A DNA stretch of 25,857 nt from Thiotrichales bacterium (GCA_023266165.1 JAHFRR010000003.1:1-25857), one strand, 5' to 3'; positions 1 to 7,799 are shown, counted from the stretch's first letter. Numbers and translations are program-made. Notes: a model not told the origin generated them from the sequence alone.

Positions 1-83
1 AAGGGAGGAGGGAATAAGAAAGCCTTGCCAATTGAATAGGTTAGAAAGATGTGTGCATGCCGTAGCCCGCAAGGGGAGAGGGG
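1..83. repeat. Partial copies of a GC-rich palindromic repeat
   Basis: The window opens in the right half of a hairpin repeat: positions 1-12 (aagggaggaggg) are identical to 2366-2377 of the complete copy at 2355-2377. A second half-copy with a slightly different arm (cccgcaaggggagagggg) is at 66-83; its left arm is not present. Such CCCTC...GAGGG hairpins are a common form of dispersed intergenic repeat in proteobacteria. The 53 bases between the two halves hold nothing I recognise. Confidence 0.5.
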
Positions 84-122
84 ACAAGAAATTATGATGC
101 GAAAGTTTTTTATTTTTTAGGA

Positions 123-299
123 TTACCCACTCAAAACAACATAGAGCCCAAAAATCTCCTGAGGCAAAGCCACCTTCAGCAAGTCAATCGCCACAGAAAT
201 ATCCTCGCACATCGCTTTAAATAACGCATCATGTGGATTCTGAATCTGCTCAGCGGCTTGAACTCGTTTAGGTAGTTTTTTAGATATATAGATCTTAAT
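123..299 (-). pseudogene. Remnant of an Rpn/YhgA-like nuclease gene (N-terminal fragment)
   Basis: Read on the minus strand, about 58 codons run from just after an in-frame TAA (300-302) to a TAA at 123-125 with no ATG at the front; the only ATG is in the middle. The translation includes NPHDALFKAMCEDISVAID followed by LLKVALPQEI, which resembles the N-terminus of the Rpn (PF04754, YhgA-like) family: a His-Asp, then LFK, then a hydrophobic stretch and LLK..LP. The intact Rpn protein encoded at 18501-19424 starts in the same way (HDHTFKLLL, then PLLKTYLPEDI). The catalytic domain that should follow is missing. I read this as a decayed relic, not an expressed gene. The alternative is a short ORF with chance similarity. 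Confidence 0.55.
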
Positions 300-466
300 T
301 TAATATTTTAGATCAAAATAAAACTTACTTGATCTCAAGTCAATGGAAATTAGAAAATTTTTCAAAAATCATTTTTTACCAATTTCTCGCAATCACACCC
401 TACACAAAAATGTTTTTCCATGCTACATTGTTTCACTGTTTTATGATATTTTAATGGAATAATGAT

Positions 467-1804
467 ATGCATGACTCAAAAACCTATCTTGAAATTTTCA
501 ATGAAAGCATTACGTTGCTGCAAGCGTCAGACATCACACTCAGTAGCTTCTTACAAAGGCTTGATGACAATCTACCTCGTGACCGAACTTTTTATGCGAA
601 CGCGGTCAATGATGTTGAAACACGCATGGCTAAGAATAAAACGGACTACAAACTGGTACATCACGCACCTTTTCATGGGCTACAAATGGGACGTGATTGC
701 ATTCTACAAACCCAAAAACACTTCCCTGACCAAGTCTATTATATTCGCTTTATGGGATTATGCGGTTTATATCATGACGCTGCATACACGAGGAATCCTG
801 GCATAGATGAGATCGCAAGTGCCAAAATGTTGTATCAGCTTTTAGAGCCCTACGCTCTGCAAGCAGCAGACAAAAGCTATTTGCAAGCCCTGATCAACGC
901 GATCATCATCGGAGGCACCTATCCTGACTTCAAAACATACTCGGGCATGATCACAACACCTGCAAACAACGAAAAAAGAGCCCGTGAAGCGCGATTGAAA
1001 ATACTCACACAAAAAGAACGTCAATCAGAAAACAGTGCTTTAGAAAAGCTTACAAGTCTTGACGCACTCACAGAAATGATTCACAACCTCGATCTTAACA
1101 ATATGCTCCAACCCATAAAAGACTTACCCGCTTCACTCAATATCCCAAAAGAGCTCGCCTGTAGAACTAGCCCAGATTTTCTCCGACTCGCGCTACTGCG
1201 TTTAACACAAAGCGTGCGCTGCTTTGAAGAACGCACGAAAGAAAAACTAAGAAAAGGAGATTATGCACTTTTCATCCGGGACGAGAAAGCATTTTGCAGG
1301 CAAAGATTGAATGCACTAGACATGCATGGAGCAACAGAACAAAGCTCACACTACAATGACTGGTATCAATATTTAGATTTTTTACAGCAGTTTCCCGTGA
1401 CTTCCCAGCCGGGTGATCTTGCCCTACTTACAACTTTAGCTGAATTTCCCGATACAAAAATACAGGCAATGAAAGCAGATCTCATCAATATTTTTGAGAA
1501 GCTCTGTCCACTCCCAGCAGCAAAGTCAGCATGGGCTGGAGAAGAGAAAGATACTCAAGAAATACAGCCTGGTTCACCGACCCCCAAGCCTCGCGCATCA
1601 ATGTCTCAACACAATGCTTCTTCCCACCCCTGGTATAAAACAATCTTTTGCTGTTTCACTCGCAGCGCAACGATCAAACCAGAGACCCAAACAGAAACTG
1701 CCCTTACATCACCTTCCAGCGGCCAAACCACCGTCGTGGACATCACTTGTCAAAAGCGCTCAGGATCTATATCATCAGTGACGATCGAGAACAAACCATC
1801 CTAA
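467..1804 (+). CDS. Hypothetical protein with HD-like metal-binding motif; candidate secreted effector
   Basis: 445 residues, not a protein I recognise. The N-terminal half has the spacing of an HD phosphohydrolase fold: H70 (in HHAPFHG), H103-D104 (LYHDAAY) and a later D209 (HNLDLNNM) could be the metal ligands, which would imply hydrolysis of a phosphomonoester or nucleotide; this is inference. Residues about 230-350 are helical and charged. From about 355 the chain becomes polar, rich in Ser, Thr, Pro and Gln, with a short aromatic/Cys patch (WYKTIFCCF, 389-397) that could be lipidated in a host cell. There is no N-terminal signal peptide or membrane span. A catalytic core with a disordered polar C-terminus is typical of type IV secretion substrates of Legionella and Coxiella, but no secretion genes are present here. 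The ATG at 467 follows a weak GGAAT; a -10-like TATGAT is at 442-447. ppa starts 10 bases downstream. Confidence 0.75.
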   Translation: MHDSKTYLEIFNESITLLQASDITLSSFLQRLDDNLPRDRTFYANAVNDVETRMAKNKTDYKLVHHAPFHGLQMGRDCILQTQKHFPDQVYYIRFMGLCGLYHDAAYTRNPGIDEIASAKMLYQLLEPYALQAADKSYLQALINAIIIGGTYPDFKTYSGMITTPANNEKRAREARLKILTQKERQSENSALEKLTSLDALTEMIHNLDLNNMLQPIKDLPASLNIPKELACRTSPDFLRLALLRLTQSVRCFEERTKEKLRKGDYALFIRDEKAFCRQRLNALDMHGATEQSSHYNDWYQYLDFLQQFPVTSQPGDLALLTTLAEFPDTKIQAMKADLINIFEKLCPLPAAKSAWAGEEKDTQEIQPGSPTPKPRASMSQHNASSHPWYKTIFCCFTRSATIKPETQTETALTSPSSGQTTVVDITCQKRSGSISSVTIENKPS

Positions 1805-1814
1805 GGAACCCACA

Positions 1815-2336
1815 ATGCACCTCCCATCCGGTAAAGACCTCCCCAACGATTTCAACGTGATTATTGAGATCCCCGCGTTCTCAGAGCCTGTCAAATATGA
1901 GTTTGACAAAGACGCCAACATGTTGGTTGTCGATCGCTTTATGGGAACTTCCATGCAATACCCTGCCAATTATGGGTTTATCCCGCATACCCTCTCGGAA
2001 GATGGAGATCCTGTGGATGTGCTGGTCATCACGCCCATCCCCTTGCGTCATGGCTGTGCGATTCGTTGTCGCCCTGTGGGAATGCTGAAAATGACCGATG
2101 AGTCAGGCGTGGATGCCAAGATTCTCGCAGTACCCGTCAGCAAGCTCACGAAAAAGTATGATCATGTCCAGGATATTCAAGATGTTTGCGAGTCTCTCAA
2201 AGCCCAGATCAAGCATTTCTTTGAGAACTATAAAGCGTTGGATGCCGGTAAATGGGTGAAGCTTGACGGCTTTGTTTCCGTGCATGATGCCAAGGCTGAG
2301 ATCATGGCGAGTGTCAAACGCGCGCAGAAAAAATAA
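1815..2336 (+). CDS. ppa: Inorganic pyrophosphatase, family I
   Basis: Soluble cytoplasmic enzyme that hydrolyses pyrophosphate to two phosphates and so drives nucleic acid, tRNA-charging and NAD synthesis forward. The 173-residue length is normal for the bacterial hexameric family. The signature DGDPVD at residues 63-68 gives Asp metal ligands D63, D65 and D68, and D95 and D100 supply the second acidic pair. The aromatic-rich segment before it (MQYPANYGF, 47-55) is also family-typical. The start is an ATG preceded by TAAGGAA, which overlaps the stop codon of the upstream gene, so the two may be co-transcribed. A palindromic repeat hairpin follows the stop. Identification is secure. Confidence 0.97.
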   Translation: MHLPSGKDLPNDFNVIIEIPAFSEPVKYEFDKDANMLVVDRFMGTSMQYPANYGFIPHTLSEDGDPVDVLVITPIPLRHGCAIRCRPVGMLKMTDESGVDAKILAVPVSKLTKKYDHVQDIQDVCESLKAQIKHFFENYKALDAGKWVKLDGFVSVHDAKAEIMASVKRAQKK

Positions 2337-2354
2337 CTTTACCCTCCACCCTAA

Positions 2355-2377
2355 CCCTCCTCCGCAAGGGAGGAGGG
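2355..2377. repeat. Complete GC-rich hairpin repeat between ppa and nth
   Basis: A perfect 9-bp stem (CCCTCCTCC with GGAGGAGGG) closes a 5-base loop (gcaag). It lies 18 bases after the ppa stop. No T-tract follows, so it is not a classical intrinsic terminator, although it could stabilise the ppa transcript end or slow polymerase. Half-copies of the same sequence family are at 1-12 and 66-83, which marks it as a dispersed repeat. Confidence 0.6.
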
Positions 2378-2413
2378 AACTTAAAGCTCTCACTTGAGGT
2401 TAAAAGATATCGT

Positions 2414-3061
2414 GTGAATCTCAAAACGCGTCAGGCTCTCTTCACGCAGCTTCAAGGGCAGAACCCGCACCCTGAAACCGAGCTTTTGTATCAAAGCCCG
2501 TTTGAGCTCTTGGTGGCCGTGATGCTCTCAGCCCAAGCCACCGATGTGGGCGTGAACAAAGCCACGCGTAAGCTCTTTGCGATCGCCCATACACCCAAAG
2601 CTATTTTGGCTCTGGGAGAGCCTGTTTTATTAGAACATCTCAAAACGCTCAACCTGTATAAAACCAAAACCCGGCACCTTCTGGGTTTGTGTCAAATGCT
2701 ATTAGATCAACATCAAGGAGAGATCCCCAGATCTCGAAAAGATCTCGAAGCGTTGCCTGGTGTGGGGCGAAAAACAGCGAATGTGGTGTTGAATGTTGTC
2801 TTTGGGGAGCCTTGTATTGCCGTAGATACCCATATTTTTCGGGTCGCTCAGCGAATTGGCCTGGCCTTTGGCAACACACCCTTAGCCATTGAACAAGGCT
2901 TGATGAAAGCGATTCCCAAAACGTTTTTAACGCACGCCCATCATTGGCTGGTGCTGCACGGACGCTATGTGTGTACTGCCCGCAAGCCTCAGTGCAATAC
3001 CTGCGTGATTCGAACGTGGTGTGAATACCCTTTAAAGACTGAGCCTCATGACCCCACCTGA
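2414..3061 (+). CDS. nth: Endonuclease III, DNA glycosylase/AP lyase
   Basis: Base-excision repair enzyme that removes oxidised pyrimidines and cleaves the abasic site. The 215-residue protein aligns with E. coli Nth almost without gaps. It has the helix-hairpin-helix LPGVGRKTANVVLN (114-127) with catalytic Lys K120, the catalytic Asp D138 in AVDTHIFR, and the [4Fe-4S] cluster cysteines C187, C194, C197 and C203 (C-x6-C-x2-C-x5-C). The start is GTG at 2414; the next in-frame ATG would remove the conserved N-terminal region, so GTG is preferred although its ribosome binding site is weak. The stop overlaps the next gene by 14 bases. In many gammaproteobacteria nth follows rnf/rsx genes; here the only rnfB-like gene is more than 5 kb away. 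Confidence 0.97.
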   Translation: MNLKTRQALFTQLQGQNPHPETELLYQSPFELLVAVMLSAQATDVGVNKATRKLFAIAHTPKAILALGEPVLLEHLKTLNLYKTKTRHLLGLCQMLLDQHQGEIPRSRKDLEALPGVGRKTANVVLNVVFGEPCIAVDTHIFRVAQRIGLAFGNTPLAIEQGLMKAIPKTFLTHAHHWLVLHGRYVCTARKPQCNTCVIRTWCEYPLKTEPHDPT

Positions 3062-3512
3062 TCAAAGCACCTTGCGCGCGCTGTACATCAACACCTGGCA
3101 GAAATCAAAGACCCAGGCACTGCTCACCCCGCTGGAATCTCAGATTGCCCAGGTCATCTCCGAGCATCCAGAGTATCACATGCGCCTGAAACCCGAACAT
3201 CTCAACGCCCAGTATTTCCCAGAGCTTCAGCAAACCAACCCGTTCTTGCATATGGGTTTGCACCTGGCACTGAGAGAGCAAGTGGCAACTGATCGCCCTG
3301 CAGGTATACATGCAATTTTTAAAACGCTGTTAGGCAAAACCCAAGATCCCCTACAAGCCGAGCATCAAATGATGGACGCCCTGATCGAGGCGCTCTGGCA
3401 CGCTCAACGCAACAACACGCTGCCGGATGAGGGGGCGTATGTGAAGGCGCTGCAAGCCCTCATTATCCAAGGGCAGGGACAAGCTCAGAGGGTGACCCAG
3501 GCGCTAACTTAG
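3048..3512 (+). CDS. DUF1841 family protein
   Basis: 154 residues with the DUF1841 (PF08897) hallmark in the middle: a conserved TNPFLHMGLHLALREQ (about 64-79) followed by TDRPAGI, and the later ALWHAQRNN and DEGAY motifs. The function of the family is unknown; it is small, soluble and often coded next to nth in gammaproteobacteria, as here with a 14-base overlap that suggests translational coupling. The last residues (from about 140) look longer than in the homologues I remember, and the 3' end runs 50 bases into the convergent gene on the other strand. Confidence 0.92.
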   Translation: MTPPDQSTLRALYINTWQKSKTQALLTPLESQIAQVISEHPEYHMRLKPEHLNAQYFPELQQTNPFLHMGLHLALREQVATDRPAGIHAIFKTLLGKTQDPLQAEHQMMDALIEALWHAQRNNTLPDEGAYVKALQALIIQGQGQAQRVTQALT

Positions 3513-4884
3513 CTGCATCAAGATCAGAGTCAGATCCAGACTCAGACCTAGAGTCTGATTCAGGCGCTGAGTCAGATGAAACAGAGTCTCGCGAATTTTT
3601 GTCGCTGCTCACTTGTTGCTGCGCCTGCTGTTGCCTGCACTTATGCACACATACCGCCACACCTGCAATCACTGCAACAGATGCCACCGTTGCAACAACT
3701 GCAGCCGCTGTGTGATAGATATAAAACGCTTTCAGTGCGCTGAAGGCCATGGTTAAAGCACCCACAACCGCTCCGCCAGCCGCTCCATGAGAAATTGCCC
3801 CAACAGCAATACCCGCCGCAACAAGGACCGCAGCTGCAACCACAACTACCGCCCCTACTATCACTTTTTTGACCGTTGGGTGGCTGCTCAACCAGGTGGG
3901 GGCAGCTGCTGTGCTCATTGCGCGATTCTCTGCTTGTAGCTCAGCAATTTGCCGCTGATACTCACTAATCACCTCTTGATGCCTGCCCTCTTGCCGTTGA
4001 AGCTCCTCGTGATGCGTGAGCTTCTCTAGATATCTTTCATAGCACTCCCCTGGCATCTTTAAGCGTAACGTGCCCTGAGCGCGAGTGGCAGCATCCACCA
4101 GATTTTTATCAACACCCGCAGCTGCAATGCTTTCACCCGCGTAATGAAGATCTTCTGCGAAGCGAACGAGAAACTGATCTCGTGGCTCGTCCAGGTTTTT
4201 TTGCCATGCCACAGCGATTTTTGTAGGTGTAGCGGCGGCTGGATCCATCTGAAAACATTGAGCCTGTAAGCGACGTAAAAACCTCTCATACTGATCTTTG
4301 TGATCATCTGAAAGATCCTCTACAGAAATCTCACTTCCCTTCTTTCCAATCTCCTTGAACGCTTTATCGCTCAGCTGGTCAATAGCATACCCAAGCGCAT
4401 ATCTCTGCATAGATTTCTCTCGATGCTGGTTTAGCTCTATCTCGCTCATCGGGGAACATTGCTTTTCTTCCGTCACTATTTCTTGATAGGACATCCAAAT
4501 TTTAATATGAAACTCAAACTCCTGTAGCGTCCTCCATTCTCCTGACATAGGATAGCCGGTCTCAAGCAGCTGCTCCAACATATCATACCGTCCCCGCTGG
4601 ATGAATGCCTCTGCAAAAATCCCTGCTGTGACCTCGTTGAGAGTAAACTCATTGTTGAGAACGTTTTCTTCGTCAAATTTGACTTCTTGCGCCCCTACGC
4701 TTTGCCGTCGTGTAGCGAGCGGACTCGCAAAAGAGTACTCTACTATCCCTGCTTCCCGCGTAACTTTGCCAACAGACCAAGGGGTTGGAGGCGCTGAATC
4801 AAATAAATTTCGATGGACAGGTGATCGCACGGGTGATACCTCTGATATATCAGTAGGTCTTGTAGGTTTAGGCACAGTATGCAT
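3463..4884 (-). CDS. Inc-like membrane protein: coiled coil, hydrophobic hairpin, acidic tail
   Basis: Not a recognised family. The frame is open from a GTG at 4914 (483 residues), but I chose the ATG at codon 11 (4884) because AGGAAG at 4894-4899 is a good ribosome binding site 9 bases in front; an ATG at 4902 is another choice. Numbering from the GTG: residues 13-75 are Pro/Ser-rich and probably disordered; about 90-290 is a charged helical domain; 292-333 is a Gln/Glu-rich coiled coil; 351-392 is a long Ala/Val/Gly hydrophobic stretch, and 403-423 a second one, together a bilobed membrane hairpin; CVHKCRQQQAQQQ follows, then an acidic Ser/Asp tail (about 436-466). There is no signal peptide. 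This architecture resembles chlamydial inclusion-membrane proteins and Legionella/Coxiella vacuole-membrane effectors (inference). The AT-rich region upstream has a perfect palindrome GTTAAATTTAAC at 4989-5000. Confidence 0.75.
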   Translation of the reverse strand: MHTVPKPTRPTDISEVSPVRSPVHRNLFDSAPPTPWSVGKVTREAGIVEYSFASPLATRRQSVGAQEVKFDEENVLNNEFTLNEVTAGIFAEAFIQRGRYDMLEQLLETGYPMSGEWRTLQEFEFHIKIWMSYQEIVTEEKQCSPMSEIELNQHREKSMQRYALGYAIDQLSDKAFKEIGKKGSEISVEDLSDDHKDQYERFLRRLQAQCFQMDPAAATPTKIAVAWQKNLDEPRDQFLVRFAEDLHYAGESIAAAGVDKNLVDAATRAQGTLRLKMPGECYERYLEKLTHHEELQRQEGRHQEVISEYQRQIAELQAENRAMSTAAAPTWLSSHPTVKKVIVGAVVVVAAAVLVAAGIAVGAISHGAAGGAVVGALTMAFSALKAFYIYHTAAAVVATVASVAVIAGVAVCVHKCRQQQAQQQVSSDKNSRDSVSSDSAPESDSRSESGSDSDLDAAKLAPGSPSELVPALG

Positions 4885-5064
4885 GGCTTTATTCTTCCTC
4901 ATCTCATCAAACACCCCCCCACCCTACTTCATCTTTCGATTATTACAAGAGTGACAACTGCTAGTTTTCAATTATTTTTAATAGCATTGTTAAATTTAAC
5001 TTTTAAAAGCTATGTGAGATAAGACAAAAACATAGATTAAATTAGATCAGATCAAAGCCTTATT

Positions 5065-6756
5065 CTATAAAGACTTGGCCAAGGTGCCTTGCTCAATCGT
5101 CCAGATTTCATCGCAGTGTGTGATCGTATCCAAATGATGGGTGACGATAATCCACGTGGCGCGATGTTTTTGACGAAAAATGGTGTCCATAATCACCGCC
5201 TGGTGCTTTGCATCGAGGCTTGCCGTTGGCTCATCCAGCAGAATCAGCTTAGCCTCTTTGAGAAACACGCGTGCCAGCGCAATTCTCTGAGCTTGGCCTA
5301 CGGATATCCCTGCATTCTGCTCACCAATCTGATGATCCAATGAGAGATTCAGACCTGCATCCTGCGCCGCCTTGAGAATCCTCGTATCTGAAGCCTCAGG
5401 GCACACCAGCTGGATATTCTCTTTGACAGATCCGGGGAGTAATTTAGGCTTTTGAGATAAAAATCCAATCGCGCCTCTCCAAGAGGCCAAACTCGCTTCC
5501 TGACGCGACACGCCATTCAAATAAAGCTCGCCTGAGTCAGGCATTAAATTCCCCGCCAGTAACTGCAATAAAGTCGACTTCCCCACACCGCTCACCCCCA
5601 CAATGGCCATACAGGTATTGGGTTTGAGGGTGAAAGACAGATTTGAGATCGTTGGATGCTGAGCCTTGGGATAGGTAAAAAATAGGTTTTTCACAGAGAC
5701 TTGAACGCCTTCCTCCCTGGTCTCGATGAGTACACCTGGCTTGGCATCGTGTAACACCGGCTTTTGCAAGATGGCTAAAATAGCCTCGCTTGCCCCGATC
5801 GCCGCCGCGCGATCATGATAATAGACTCCCAACTCTTTAAGCGGCAGATAAAACTCAGGTGCGAGCAACAAAATAAACAGCGCAGTCCACAGCGTCAGCC
5901 CATGACCGTACTCGCCCCAATGGATATAGCCTAATAGACTTAACCCCAGCCACGTGGCAATCAACGCAATCGAGAGCGAGGCAAAAAACTCCAATGTTGC
6001 AGACGACAGAAAAGCCACCCGCAACACGCGCATGGTTTTTTGGCGATACCCTGCCGCCGAGCGTTCAATCACCTGCGCTTGATGCTGGCTTTGATCAAAG
6101 AGCTTGAGTGTCGCAAAACCCTGTAGGACATCCACAAACTTCGCGCCTAAACGCTCCAGGGCCACGAAATTTTCACGATGCAACGCCGATGCGCCCATCC
6201 CGACCAGCGCCATAAACAACGGAATCAAGGGCGCTGTGATCAGTAACACCAGCCCTGCGATCCAGTTATGCGGAAAGACCATCACGAGAATTAAAATAGG
6301 CAGCAACACTGCAAAAATCATTTGCGGATAATAACGGGCACAGAAGTTTTGCAGCGCTTCCACCTGCTCGAGCATCAAGGCACTTAACGCACCCGAGGAG
6401 ATCTGAGCGACCTTTAAAGGGCTGATCTTCAGCAAATGCGCCGTGAGCGCCTCTCGCACATGGGCACGCACAGAGGCCCCGATATGAAAGCTTGCCCAGC
6501 TTTTAAGGCCTAAGATCCCCGCCCTGACAAGAAAGCAAAGCAAGATGCCCAAGAGCTCAGGCCACAGAGCAGCAATCGCTTGATGATGCATACAGGCTTG
6601 ATCTATCACACGGGCAAGCCAATAGGCTTGCAAAATAATAAGCAACCCGGAAAGCAACCCCAAGAGCACCGTGAGATACAACCAGCCTTGGGCCCTTTTC
6701 ACCTGCTGCATCAGCCAGCGACTGGGTTTGATCAAGGACAGGGGCGCGTGCTCCAT
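5065..6756 (-). CDS. cydD: Thiol reductant ABC exporter subunit CydD
   Basis: Half of the CydDC exporter, which moves glutathione or cysteine to the periplasm and is needed to assemble cytochrome bd. 563 residues: a six-helix membrane domain (for example 26-48, 65-84, 145-161, 166-187, 250-275, 287-300) with the CydD-typical LAPEFYLPLKELG at 298-310, then an ATPase domain with Walker A GVSGVGKST (387-395), Q-loop Q435, signature ISVGQ (484-488), Walker B LILLDEP (504-510) and H540. The V in the signature is also found in E. coli CydD. It starts 7 bases after smpB, so the two are probably co-transcribed. The partner cydC, usually immediately downstream, is not here: 180 bases after the stop comes the unrelated Inc-like gene. 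Confidence 0.92.
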   Translation of the reverse strand: MEHAPLSLIKPSRWLMQQVKRAQGWLYLTVLLGLLSGLLIILQAYWLARVIDQACMHHQAIAALWPELLGILLCFLVRAGILGLKSWASFHIGASVRAHVREALTAHLLKISPLKVAQISSGALSALMLEQVEALQNFCARYYPQMIFAVLLPILILVMVFPHNWIAGLVLLITAPLIPLFMALVGMGASALHRENFVALERLGAKFVDVLQGFATLKLFDQSQHQAQVIERSAAGYRQKTMRVLRVAFLSSATLEFFASLSIALIATWLGLSLLGYIHWGEYGHGLTLWTALFILLLAPEFYLPLKELGVYYHDRAAAIGASEAILAILQKPVLHDAKPGVLIETREEGVQVSVKNLFFTYPKAQHPTISNLSFTLKPNTCMAIVGVSGVGKSTLLQLLAGNLMPDSGELYLNGVSRQEASLASWRGAIGFLSQKPKLLPGSVKENIQLVCPEASDTRILKAAQDAGLNLSLDHQIGEQNAGISVGQAQRIALARVFLKEAKLILLDEPTASLDAKHQAVIMDTIFRQKHRATWIIVTHHLDTITHCDEIWTIEQGTLAKSL

Positions 6757-6763
6757 ACAACCA

Positions 6764-7234
6764 TCAGGCCTTTTTCAGAATTCTGGCGCGCTCACGTTCC
6801 CAATCTCGGGCTTTTTCTGTGGCACGCTTGTCATATTCCTTTTTCCCCTGCACCAAGGCCATATGGACTTTGACGTACTGCGCTTTCCAGAATAAAGCGA
6901 GAGGAACGATGGTAAATCCTTTTTGCTCAACCTTCCCCATCAAAAAATCAATTTGACGACGATGGAGCAACAGCTTGCGTGAGCGCGCAGGGTCTGCCAC
7001 CACATGGGTTGAGGCAGACGTTAACGGCGTGATCTGGGCATTCAGCAAAAACGCCTCGCCATTGCGGATAAAGATGTGCGAATCTTTGAGTTGCACACGG
7101 CCATCGCGAATGCTTTTCAGCTCCCAGCCTTGCAAAACAATACCTGCCTCGAATTTCTCAAGCACACTATAGTCATGTAGCGCCTTGCGATTCATGGCAA
7201 TGGTGTTGTCAGGTTTCTTGGGTTTTGGGCTCAT
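6764..7234 (-). CDS. smpB: SsrA-binding protein SmpB
   Basis: Binds tmRNA and brings it to stalled ribosomes for trans-translation. 156 residues, normal length. Visible features are the N-terminal NRKALHDYSVLEKFEAGIVL region, the OB-fold core with KSIRDGRVQLKDSH (40-53), and a basic C-terminal tail (DKRATEKARDWERERARIL) that becomes helical in the ribosome. I chose the ATG at 7234, because the further upstream part of the open frame is not SmpB-like. It is divergent from ratA, the arrangement also seen in E. coli. A -10-like TATAAA (minus strand, 7254-7259) lies about 20 bases in front. No ssrA gene is seen in the window. Confidence 0.96.
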   Translation of the reverse strand: MSPKPKKPDNTIAMNRKALHDYSVLEKFEAGIVLQGWELKSIRDGRVQLKDSHIFIRNGEAFLLNAQITPLTSASTHVVADPARSRKLLLHRRQIDFLMGKVEQKGFTIVPLALFWKAQYVKVHMALVQGKKEYDKRATEKARDWERERARILKKA

Positions 7235-7272
7235 CTGAAGGCCTATATGGTATTTTATAGCATTTTGGGGTA

Positions 7273-7290
7273 TGTTAGCGCATGTTAACA
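7273..7290. promoter_or_regulatory. Inverted and direct repeat in the smpB/ratA divergent region
   Basis: TGTTA-N8-TAACA forms an inverted repeat, and ATGTTA occurs twice exactly 10 bases apart inside and next to it. It lies in the 94-base divergent gap between smpB and ratA, where a shared operator could sit. No matching regulator is known to me; chance in AT-rich DNA is possible. Confidence 0.25.
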
Positions 7291-7328
7291 CTCTTGATGA
7301 AAAAAAGAAAATATCTGAAGAAAATATA

Positions 7329-7799
7329 ATGGATACTGACATCACCCGCTCAGCTTGGCTCCCTTATCCCATTGAGGCGCTTTTTGCATTGATCAATGAG
7401 ATTGAGGCTTACCCTCAATTTTTACCCAGCTGTATCGATGCCAAAATCCTGTCTCGCACCGAGCATCACATCCTCGCGCAAATGACCCTCTCCAAAGGAG
7501 GTCTCACCAAAACTCTCACCACACGCAATACCCTGAGCCCCCCTCATCAGGTCAAGATGACTTTAGTGGATGGGCCTTTCAAGCATTTTGAAGGCGAGTG
7601 GTGCCTGTTGGCCCTGGGCAATTCTGCGACCAAAGTCACCCTGAGACTGTCGTTTCAGCTGGCCCATGCCTGGCTCAGCCCTGTGATCGCACCCCTTTTT
7701 GCCTCGATGGATGTCAAGCTTCTACAGGCTTTTTGCGACTATGCCAAAAAAACGTTGCACCCTGAGCTAAGGCCCTCTCACCATGCCCATTCACATTGA
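7329..7799 (+). CDS. ratA: RatA-like START-domain protein
   Basis: 156 residues of the START/polyketide-cyclase-like family (PF03364) that includes E. coli RatA (YfjG, reported to block 70S assembly) and the CoQ10-binding Coq10 proteins; either ribosome-linked or quinone-binding function is possible. Conserved features: ALFALINEIEAYPQFLP (17-33), then TKTLTTRN and LVDGPFKHFEGEW (80-92). I chose the ATG at 7329 since it gives the family's normal N-terminus (about ten residues before the PYPIEALF helix); an earlier ATG at 7272 would add 19 unrelated residues. It is divergent from smpB and overlaps rnfH by 17 bases, the same neighbourhood as in E. coli. Confidence 0.92.
   Translation: MDTDITRSAWLPYPIEALFALINEIEAYPQFLPSCIDAKILSRTEHHILAQMTLSKGGLTKTLTTRNTLSPPHQVKMTLVDGPFKHFEGEWCLLALGNSATKVTLRLSFQLAHAWLSPVIAPLFASMDVKLLQAFCDYAKKTLHPELRPSHHAHSH

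Noticed and set aside
294..304. Tandem TTAAT as a possible PmrA-type effector regulator box
   Set aside because: The two TTAAT units are only 5 bases apart, whereas PmrA half-sites are about 11 bases apart, and the region is AT-rich and over 160 bases from the gene.
3537..3557. Stem-loop CAGACTC/GAGTCTG 24 bases after the DUF1841 stop as a terminator
   Set aside because: No T-tract follows, and the sequence codes the Ser/Asp repeats of the opposite gene, which explains the symmetry.
4989..5000. Palindrome GTTAAATTTAAC as an operator of the Inc-like gene
   Set aside because: Simple A/T palindrome in a very AT-rich gap; noted in the gene entry but too weak for its own claim.
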